This document shows positions 22,815-28,578 of a DNA stretch of 28,578 bases, piece by piece (within the stretch, counting starts at the first letter, position 1; each line of letters starts with the position of its first letter). The DNA comes from Alphaproteobacteria bacterium UBA998 (lineage in GTDB: Bacteria > Pseudomonadota > Alphaproteobacteria > Rickettsiales > UBA998), in contig DBAY01000071.1 of the NCBI GenBank assembly GCA_002291925.1, forward strand, positions 9,906 through 38,483, given 5' to 3'. The notes under the pieces were generated by a model. That model made no database searches, was not told the origin of the DNA, and was given only the letters and a program-made list of their open reading frames with translations. A program made the position numbers and the translations under genes.

Positions 22815-23694
22815 CTATTCCTTTAAACCGGCGTCCGCTACACCGATCCTTGTTCCAGACTTGGCAAAAGGGACGGATTGAATGCTGAAAAGAGAGTTTT
22901 CATTCTCTTGGTACCAGACATTTCTACGGTACTTCTCCAGCCGGATGACCGGGTAGGTCACGGGCTGAACCGTGACCTCGTCTTGCTTTTCGAAATCATT
23001 GCGAAGTAAGGGAAGGTGCGTGCCATCGGGCTGGAGAACGCCTCCCTCCACGTCATCAAAATAGACAATCGGCACGCCCGCTTCTTTCATCATGTCACGG
23101 CTACGCATGGCGCCGACGATGTAAATCATGCTGCCTTGGTCGAAAGGCATCTCGTTTGGGTAATCCAGTATATGCTCTGAGATATCCACCGAGACATCCA
23201 GCGTATCGCCGCGCACGGAAACACGCGTGAAGCGGCGCGTGGCAAAATCAGCCGTCACCTCCATTTCGTACCATGTATCCGGCTTTAATGCGCTGCCAAG
23301 GGAAAGGATCTTCCAGTTCCTGCCGCTACTTGGTGTGCCTTCTAAACCCTCAGGAAAACCACCTCCCACCGGTACGCTGCACGCCGACAAAACTCATCCA
23401 GTCAGCCCCTTTGAAATATACAGGTTGGGTGATGCCTTCTAGCATCTCCTGGTCGACAAACAGGATTACGTCATCGGCGAGTTCAGGGCCAAAACGAAAA
23501 GCGGCCCTGATATACCCTGTGCCAGGCTGACGCAGAAAAGTATCATGCGCTTCCATCGGTGGGGCAAACACGACGCCGGCACTGAGGCGCACATCATTCG
23601 CCGCCATCGCCTGCGCGACATACAGCGCTAGTCCGGCAACAGTGGCCCATGCCAAGAAGCGTTTTCTCAATGGTTTTTCAGATTTCTTCACCAT
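22815..23694 (-). pseudogene. Secreted beta-rich protein of unknown function, interrupted by a +1 frameshift
   Basis: Two overlapping minus-strand frames read as one protein split near 23365-23367. The first part, from the ATG at 23694 with AGGAG upstream, has a signal peptide (RKRFLAWATVAGLALYVAQA) and reads to GVQRTGG before running into a stop at 23350. Removing one G from the GGG run (plus-strand CCC 23365-23367) joins it smoothly to GGFPEGLEGTPSSGRNWKIL, and the frame continues to 22815. The 880-base span is one more than a multiple of three, giving about 292 residues once corrected. The sequence looks like a beta-sandwich domain (DTWYEMEVTADFATRRFTRV, YFDDVEGG). I do not recognise the family. 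The start overlaps the end of metF by 17 bases. It may be a true pseudogene or a one-base sequence error. Confidence 0.7.
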
Positions 23695-24610
23695 GATGCT
23701 GACTCCTATCTGCACGCACACCCAGGATATGGCAGATAGCCATCGTCAGGCGGGCGCGGTTGAGGGTGTAGAAATGAAACTCCTCCACGCCCTCGCCGCG
23801 CAGCAGGCGGCACTGCTCCGCGGCAATGGAGGCGGAGACGAGGTTGCGCAGTTCGGGGTTGTCGTCCAGCCCATCGAACAGGTGGGCGATCCAGCCCGGC
23901 ACGCTGGCGCTGGCCATCGTGGCAAAGCGCTTGAGCTGGGCGAAGTTGGTCACTGGAAGAATACCTGGCACGATGGGCACCGTGATCCCGTTTCGCAGGG
24001 CCATATCACGGAAGCGCAGGTAGATTTCTGCATCGAAGAAGAATTGTGTGATGGCGCGCGTGGCCCCGGCATCGATCTTGCGCTTGAGGAAATCGAGGTC
24101 CTGCTGGCGGCTGAAAGCCTGCGGATGCACCTCCGGATAGGCCGCCACCGAAATTTCGAAATCGGCTACCCGGCGCAGTCCTTCTACCAAGTCGCATGCA
24201 TAGGCGTAGCCATCTGGGTGCGGGCAGTAGGGCTGGCCGTCCGGGCAGTCGCCGCGCAGGGCGACGATATGGCGCACGCCCAGCTCCCAGTAATCGCGCG
24301 CGATGGCATCGATCTCGTCCCGGCTCGCCCCGACGCAGGTGAGGTGCGCGGCGGGGGTCAGCGGTGTCTCTTTCAGCAGCCGTGCGATGGTAGCGTGCGT
24401 GCGCTCACGCGTGGTGCCGCCGGCACCATAGGTCACGGAGACAAACGCGGGCTGCAACGGGGCCAGCCATTTCAGCGTCGCCCAAAGCTTCTCCTCTGCT
24501 TCCTCCGTTTTAGGAGGAAAAAACTCAAACGAGACGCGGCTCGGGGCTTGGGTAAAAAGGTCTTTGAGCCTCTGGTAAGCGATGCGCTGGGGCAGGGAGG
24601 ATAACCTCAT
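23678..24610 (-). CDS. metF: 5,10-methylenetetrahydrofolate reductase
   Basis: MetF reduces methylene-THF to methyl-THF, the methyl donor for methionine synthesis, using FAD. The 310-residue barrel protein shows VSFEFFPPKTEEAEEKLW, FVSVTYGAGGTTRERTHATI, HLTCVGASRDEID, GVRHIVALRGDCP, ISVAAYPEVHPQA, DFLKRKIDAGATRAITQFFF and VPIVPGILPVTN, all in family order. AGGCAGGGGG precedes the ATG at 24610. The frame is open upstream to a TTG at 24640, which seems less likely. The downstream frameshifted gene overlaps its end. No SAM riboswitch-like structure was noticed in the 183 bases between it and the divergent mlaA. Confidence 0.95.
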   Translation of the reverse strand: MRLSSLPQRIAYQRLKDLFTQAPSRVSFEFFPPKTEEAEEKLWATLKWLAPLQPAFVSVTYGAGGTTRERTHATIARLLKETPLTPAAHLTCVGASRDEIDAIARDYWELGVRHIVALRGDCPDGQPYCPHPDGYAYACDLVEGLRRVADFEISVAAYPEVHPQAFSRQQDLDFLKRKIDAGATRAITQFFFDAEIYLRFRDMALRNGITVPIVPGILPVTNFAQLKRFATMASASVPGWIAHLFDGLDDNPELRNLVSASIAAEQCRLLRGEGVEEFHFYTLNRARLTMAICHILGVRADRSQHHGEEI

Positions 24611-24835
24611 GCAGGCCCCCTGCCTGTGTGATTCATGCAACAGTTATGAAAAGCAACGAAGATGGGCGAAGTTGGATGGTTTTCCACTAGGCGCTCCTGC
24701 GACTCCCCTTTATATGGCTCACTCTGGCCTCTGTCTCGCTAAGAACTTAATTATTTTTTAGGTGACACAGTAGAGTATGAGACTTTAAACCTTATGGAAA
24801 GTTTAGTCATGGTGGCGGCAATTGTGGGCATGTTC

Positions 24836-25639
24836 ATGAAAGAAAGCGCGATATCGAAAGCGCCTTTGGGTCAGCTGTGGCGTATGAGCCGCATGGGGCT
24901 GGCTGCGCTGATGCTCTCGGCCTGTGCCGCCAACCCGACGCCGGAAGGTGACGTCTATGACCCGCTCGAGCCGGTCAACCGGGTCATTTTTCGCTTCAAT
25001 GAAGGGGTAGACACTGTCCTGCTGCGCCCGGTCGCACGCGGCTATACCTACATCGTACCCAAATATGGCCGCCAGCGCGTGAGCAACGTGCTCTCCAACC
25101 TGCGTATGCCGGTGGTGTTCGTGAACTCCGTCTTCCAGCTCGACCCGCAGAACTCCTTCTCCGCGCTGTGGTCGTTCCTGCTCAACTCCACGGTGGGTGT
25201 GTTCGGTATCTTCGACGTGACCGGTGCCACCGACCTCGTCGTGCGTGACGAAGATTTTGATCAGAGCCTTGGCCATTACGGCTGGGGCGCGGGCCCGTAC
25301 CTCGCGCTGCCAATCCTCGGTCCAAGCTCGACGCGCGGCGCGGCGGGCACGCTCGTTGACTGGTTCACTGATCCGTTCAACTACCTCGATAATGACATCG
25401 TCATTCCGCGTACCATCGCCAGCGCTATCGACACGCGCGCCAACGTGCTGCCGACGACGGACGAGATTTACCGCACCTCGATTGATCCCTATGCCACCAT
25501 TCGGAGCGGCTACCTGCAGCGCCGCGTGGCGCTGGTGGAGAACCGCGCGGGCCGCATCAATGGCGGGGCGCGTACTACGGGCCCGATCAACCTGAAAACC
25601 AGCGGTACGTCGGAGACCAACGGCGAGGCTAAGGAATAA
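24836..25639 (+). CDS. mlaA: MlaA (VacJ) family outer-membrane lipoprotein
   Basis: MlaA sits in the outer membrane and removes phospholipids from its outer leaflet, passing them to MlaC. The lipobox LSAC ends the signal sequence (GLAALMLSAC). The body has the family motifs DPLEPVNRVIFRFNEGVDTV, YGRQRVSNVLSNLRMPVVFV, NSTVGVFGIFDVTGATDL, DFDQSLGHYGWGAGPYLALP and GPSSTRGAAGTLVDWF. The start is uncertain: in-frame ATGs lie at 24794, 24836 and 24884, none with a clear ribosome binding site. The one at 24836 gives a 267-residue precursor with a basic n-region; 24884 would give a shorter standard signal. mlaC follows after four bases. Confidence 0.93.
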   Translation: MKESAISKAPLGQLWRMSRMGLAALMLSACAANPTPEGDVYDPLEPVNRVIFRFNEGVDTVLLRPVARGYTYIVPKYGRQRVSNVLSNLRMPVVFVNSVFQLDPQNSFSALWSFLLNSTVGVFGIFDVTGATDLVVRDEDFDQSLGHYGWGAGPYLALPILGPSSTRGAAGTLVDWFTDPFNYLDNDIVIPRTIASAIDTRANVLPTTDEIYRTSIDPYATIRSGYLQRRVALVENRAGRINGGARTTGPINLKTSGTSETNGEAKE

Positions 25640-25643
25640 GTTC

Positions 25644-26249
25644 ATGCGCCTGCGCCGTCTGCTGATTCTACTGCTCTGTCCGCTGCTGATCGCCGCCCAG
25701 CCCGTGCTGGCCGGAGATCAGAACGGCGCCCGCCAGTTCATCGAGGACATGGCCCGCAAGGTCGTGTCCGTGCTGGAGAACAAGGACTCCCTTGCGCAGA
25801 AGGACGCCGAGCTGAAGCAGGTGTTCGAAGGCAACATCGCCATCGACTGGGTAGGCCGCTTCGTGCTGGGCCGCCACTGGCGCACCGCCACGCCGGAACA
25901 GCAGCAGGCCTACCTCGCCAGCTACAAATCTTTCATCATCAACAGCTACGTAGACCGGCTGAAAGAGTATAGCGGTGAGACCTTCACCATCCAGCAGACG
26001 CGCGACCTGGGCGACAACCAATTCATACTCAGCATGGAAATCGCCCGCCCGAACGTGCAGGCCCCTGTGCTGGTGGATTACAAGGTGCGCGACGAGAATG
26101 GCCGCTACCAGGTCTATGACATCGTGGTGGAGGGGGTCAGCCTGATTACCACCCAGCGCTCCGAATTCGACGCAGTGGTCAGCCGCAAGGGGCTGGATTA
26201 CCTCATCAATCAGCTCTCCGCCAAGGCTGAAGCCAACGCTGCCGGCTGA
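25644..26249 (+). CDS. mlaC: MlaC-type periplasmic phospholipid-binding protein
   Basis: MlaC (Ttg2D family) shuttles phospholipids across the periplasm between MlaA and the inner-membrane MlaFEDB transporter. The 201-residue precursor has a signal peptide MRLRRLLILLLCPLLIAAQP ending VLAG. The family pattern follows: FEGNIAIDWVGRFVLGRHWR, TPEQQQAYLASYKSFIINSY, YSGETFTI, VLVDYKVRDENGRYQVYDIV and VEGVSLITTQRSEFDAVV. It starts four bases after mlaA, so the two are one operon. The mlaF, mlaE and mlaD genes are not in the window. Confidence 0.93.
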   Translation: MRLRRLLILLLCPLLIAAQPVLAGDQNGARQFIEDMARKVVSVLENKDSLAQKDAELKQVFEGNIAIDWVGRFVLGRHWRTATPEQQQAYLASYKSFIINSYVDRLKEYSGETFTIQQTRDLGDNQFILSMEIARPNVQAPVLVDYKVRDENGRYQVYDIVVEGVSLITTQRSEFDAVVSRKGLDYLINQLSAKAEANAAG

Positions 26250-26316
26250 CCGTCACACGATTTTCACAATTTCCTGTTAACGTGCTGCCCTAGTCATTAC
26301 ACTTTAGGGGAGCGCG

Positions 26317-26796
26317 ATGGCCGCTGCGCCGAACATTCGATATCTCTTCCATGTTGAGGATGATCCCTTCCTGCCGGGCGCCATAAAGCTCTTTGTAGAT
26401 GGCATATGGAATAAAACTCATCCAGATGCGCCACTTGTATACATGCATTTCGCAAATCACAAAGAGTTGGAGGAACACGTTGCTAAAGGTGGTAATGCAG
26501 AGCAAGCCTATCAGGGTCTCATTCTCTCCGATAACGAAATAAAAGGCCAAGAGTTTAAAGGTTCAAAATGGCTACTGGAGCTTCGTCGCAGTCCCCTCAA
26601 AAATGTTCCCGCTATCATGTATACCAGCGGTGTGGAGGAAGGTTTCAGCGGAATAGTGATTAGTGATAGGCTACAGCAAGAAAATATTCCGATTGTTCTT
26701 AAGAGCACTCGTGACCCATTTAAACTACTGACAGACGCAATTGAAAACGTGATGGGTTTGGGCGCGGGGCAGGACAAAGGTAGCAGAGGGCGTTGA
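26317..26796 (+). CDS. Divergent stand-alone receiver-like protein, first of two
   Basis: The 159 residues show the skeleton of a CheY-like receiver but with no output domain. The acidic pair is in FHVEDDPFLPG (E14, D15, D16); the presumed phosphoacceptor is D72 in GLILSDNEIKG; the threonine is T103 in PAIMYTSG; and the lysine is K129 in IPIVLKS. Spacing between the first strand and the phosphoacceptor is longer than usual because of an insert containing the NKTHPDAPLVYMHFANHKEL stretch. AGGGGAGCG precedes the ATG. The DNA is clearly AT-richer than the neighbours (26 G/C among the 60 bases at 26401-26460). It is followed immediately by a related gene. No histidine kinase is nearby. Function is unknown. 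Confidence 0.72.
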   Translation: MAAAPNIRYLFHVEDDPFLPGAIKLFVDGIWNKTHPDAPLVYMHFANHKELEEHVAKGGNAEQAYQGLILSDNEIKGQEFKGSKWLLELRRSPLKNVPAIMYTSGVEEGFSGIVISDRLQQENIPIVLKSTRDPFKLLTDAIENVMGLGAGQDKGSRGR

Positions 26797-26813
26797 GCCT
26801 TCCGGTAACACCC

Positions 26814-27377
26814 ATGGAACATCCCGCAGCGCGCTCCTTCACTCTGGTCTATGTCGAGAATGATCCGAGTTGGTCCCGTCTGGTTCGCGCCTCGCTTCTA
26901 AAGCATCTGGGTCACCGCTTTCCTGACGTCTCGTTTGATCTCGTGACGTTGCAAACCCATGCGGAGCTTGAGCAGGCGCTGGGCGGATCGAAGATACAGC
27001 CTACAACCATTTATGGTCATGGTGAGGCGAGGACAGTGAAACCCGACCTCATCATCACCGACAACATGGCCCCCATCCGCCATGAGGCCAATGGCAAAAA
27101 AAAAGGGGAAACCCCGGCGGGCTATGACTGGATTGCCCAGCGCAGCCCTGATGTGGCGAAAATTCCCTGCATCATGTTCAGTGACGGCGCATTGGATGCC
27201 TTGCTCCCCGCCTTGGCTCCGCATGGGGTGCCGCTGGTGCCCAAGCATCTTGGGACTGACTATAACGCGCCGATGGAACTGGCCTGCCAAATCGGAGTTT
27301 CACTTGGTCTTGCGGCACCTGCTCCGCGCCGTCATACGGAGTTCGTAAGGTCTAAAGAAAAGCCAAGAGGGCGCTAA
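26814..27377 (+). CDS. Divergent stand-alone receiver-like protein, second of two
   Basis: This 187-residue protein has the same plan as its upstream neighbour. It carries LVYVENDPSW (E15, D17), the presumed phosphoacceptor D83 in PDLIITDNMAP, S123 in IPCIMFSDG (replacing threonine), and K144 in VPLVPKHLG. It too has a long segment between the first strand and the phosphoacceptor and a basic tail (RRHTEFVRSKEKPRGR). The two are probably an old tandem duplication. The ATG at 26814 was chosen; a TTG at 26793 overlapping the previous stop is an alternative that would give seven more residues. A run of nine A followed by four G lies inside the gene at 27096-27108. It ends four bases from the convergent ettA. 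Confidence 0.68.
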   Translation: MEHPAARSFTLVYVENDPSWSRLVRASLLKHLGHRFPDVSFDLVTLQTHAELEQALGGSKIQPTTIYGHGEARTVKPDLIITDNMAPIRHEANGKKKGETPAGYDWIAQRSPDVAKIPCIMFSDGALDALLPALAPHGVPLVPKHLGTDYNAPMELACQIGVSLGLAAPAPRRHTEFVRSKEKPRGR

Positions 27378-27381
27378 CCTC

Positions 27382-28578
27382 TCAGCTCGCCTTGCGGGTC
27401 AGCGGCTTGAAGCGCATGCGGTGGGGCTGGGTGGAGGCCTCGCCCAAGCGCCGTTTCTTGTCTTCTTCGTAATCCGCGTAGTTCCCCTCGAACCATTCCA
27501 CGTGCGAGTCCCCTTCGAAGGCGAGGATGTGGGTGGCGCAGCGATCCAAGAACCAGCGATCGTGGCTGATGATGACGGCGCAGCCGGCGAATTCCTCCAG
27601 CGCTTCTTCCAGCGCGCGGAGGGTTTCCACGTCGAGGTCGTTGGTGGGTTCGTCAAGCAGCAACACGTTGACGCCGGATTTCAGCATCTTTGCCAGATGC
27701 ACGCGGTTGCGCTCACCCCCAGAGAGCATGCCGACCTTCTTCTGCTGGTCGGAGCCCTTGAAGTTGAAAGCGGCGCACCAGGCGCGGCTTTTCATCTTCG
27801 TTTTGCCGAGCTCGATCTCCTCCAGCCCGCCGGAGATTTCCTCCCACACGGTGGCGTTGTCGTTCAGCGCATCGCGCGACTGGTCCACGTAACCCAGCAC
27901 CACAGTATCGCCCAAGGTGAAGGTGCCACCGTCGGCCTTTTCCTGCCCCGTAATCATGCGAAACAGCGTGGTCTTGCCCGCGCCGTTTGGCCCGATGACG
28001 CCGACAATGCCCCCCGGCGGCAGCGAGAAGGAGAGATCGTCGATGAGCAGCCGGTCGCCAAAGCCCTTCTGCAGGCCATTGGCCTCGATGACCTTCTGGC
28101 CGAGGCGCGGCCCGGCGGGGATGATGATCTGCGCCTGCCCGGTCTGGCGCGGGCCTTCCTTGTTGAGCAATTCCTCATACGCCTTAAGGCGGGCTTTGGA
28201 TTTGGCCTGACGCGCCTTGGGCGAGGAGCGCACCCATTCCAGCTCGCGCTCCAGCTGCTTCTGGCGGGAGGATTCTTCCTTCTCCTCCTGCTCGAGGCGT
28301 TTCTTCTTCTGCTCTAGCCACGAGGTGTAATTGCCCTCATAGGGAATGCCGGATCCTCGGTCGAGTTCCAGAATCCAGCCCGTGACATTGTCGAGAAAGT
28401 AGCGGTCGTGGGTGACCATCACTACAGTCCCCTTGTAGTCCTTCAGGAAGTTCTGCAGCCACGCGACGGATTCGGCGTCCAGATGGTTGGTCGGCTCGTC
28501 GAGCAGCAGCATGTCCGGCTTTTCCAGCAGCAGGCGGGCCAGCGCCACGCGGCGGCGCTCCCCGCCGGAGATTTTGGT
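27382..28578 (-). CDS. ettA: Energy-dependent translational throttle protein EttA (ABC-F), 5' end outside the window
   Basis: EttA is a soluble ABC-F ATPase that binds the ribosomal E site and gates early elongation according to ATP/ADP level. The visible 398 or so residues begin within the first ABC domain (KISGGERRRVALARLLLEKP, LLLDEPTNHLD). The interdomain linker (EGNYTSWLEQKKKRLEQEEK, SPKARQAKSKARL) is diagnostic of EttA. The second ABC domain has GPNGAGKTTLF (Walker A), MLSGGERNRVHLAK (signature) and VLLLDEPTNDLDVETL (Walker B). The C-terminus is complete. The first Walker A lies outside the window. The gene converges on the receiver pair with only four bases between the stops. Confidence 0.96.
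   Translation of the reverse strand, partial: TKISGGERRRVALARLLLEKPDMLLLDEPTNHLDAESVAWLQNFLKDYKGTVVMVTHDRYFLDNVTGWILELDRGSGIPYEGNYTSWLEQKKKRLEQEEKEESSRQKQLERELEWVRSSPKARQAKSKARLKAYEELLNKEGPRQTGQAQIIIPAGPRLGQKVIEANGLQKGFGDRLLIDDLSFSLPPGGIVGVIGPNGAGKTTLFRMITGQEKADGGTFTLGDTVVLGYVDQSRDALNDNATVWEEISGGLEEIELGKTKMKSRAWCAAFNFKGSDQQKKVGMLSGGERNRVHLAKMLKSGVNVLLLDEPTNDLDVETLRALEEALEEFAGCAVIISHDRWFLDRCATHILAFEGDSHVEWFEGNYADYEEDKKRRLGEASTQPHRMRFKPLTRKAS

Noticed and set aside
24747..24761. TTAA-N7-TTAG resembling a CtrA site upstream of mlaA
   Set aside because: The second half is imperfect and it lies in AT-rich DNA, where such matches arise by chance; there is no supporting context.
24611..24793. Possible methionine-related riboswitch between metF and mlaA
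   Set aside because: I saw no paired elements or conserved core resembling known SAM or SAH riboswitches in either orientation.

Overview
The window looks like chromosomal DNA of a GC-rich alphaproteobacterium. The evidence is an aa3 oxidase cluster in the order ctaD-ctaB-(coxF)-ctaG-ctaE, a very large (about 1,600-residue) NAD-dependent glutamate dehydrogenase, a lone Flp pilin gene, and an MlaA-MlaC pair. I cannot place it to genus. Coding is dense: no gene-free stretch exceeds 300 bases, and no rRNA, tRNA, CRISPR array, insertion sequence or origin was seen.

Layout. 1-3132: end of ctaD, then ctaB, an unrecognised acidic tail-anchored protein, a 38-residue CoxF-like protein, ctaG and ctaE (cytochrome oxidase, heme O synthesis, CuB insertion). 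3188-6098: an overlapping pair for the first steps of a surface polysaccharide (WecA/WbpL-type sugar-phosphate transferase and a CapD/WbpM-type nucleotide-sugar dehydratase), followed by two palindromic repeats. 6250-8546: purH, then a VapBC toxin-antitoxin pair with its own promoter and operator-like palindrome. 8543-13372 (minus): glutamate dehydrogenase. 13457-18000: cysQ, ampG, an unknown helical protein, a minimal cyclic-nucleotide-binding protein, a BON-domain lipoprotein and gshB. 18077-19548: a motA-motB stator pair. 19551-19745 (minus): orphan Flp pilin. 19837-21926: a C26 class-I amidotransferase-like hydrolase, an RsuA/RluB pseudouridine synthase and rsmD. 21923-24610 (minus): metF, a secreted protein broken by a one-base frameshift, and two short proline-rich unknowns, all but metF in AT-richer DNA. 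24836-26249: mlaA and mlaC (outer-membrane lipid asymmetry). 26317-27377: two adjacent, divergent receiver-like proteins without output domains. 27382-28578 (minus): the ribosome-associated ABC-F protein EttA, cut by the window edge.

Most of the content is ordinary housekeeping. The less ordinary parts are: the extra membrane protein inside the oxidase cluster; a hairpin that spans the coxF stop codon and ends four bases before ctaG; the nearly leaderless vapBC promoter; the lone truncated cNMP domain; the frameshifted secreted protein; the paired degenerate receivers; and the fact that all four convergent gene pairs meet or overlap at their stop codons. I found no clear evidence of a wholly new multi-gene system. 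The receiver pair and the oxidase-cluster membrane protein are the best candidates for undescribed function.
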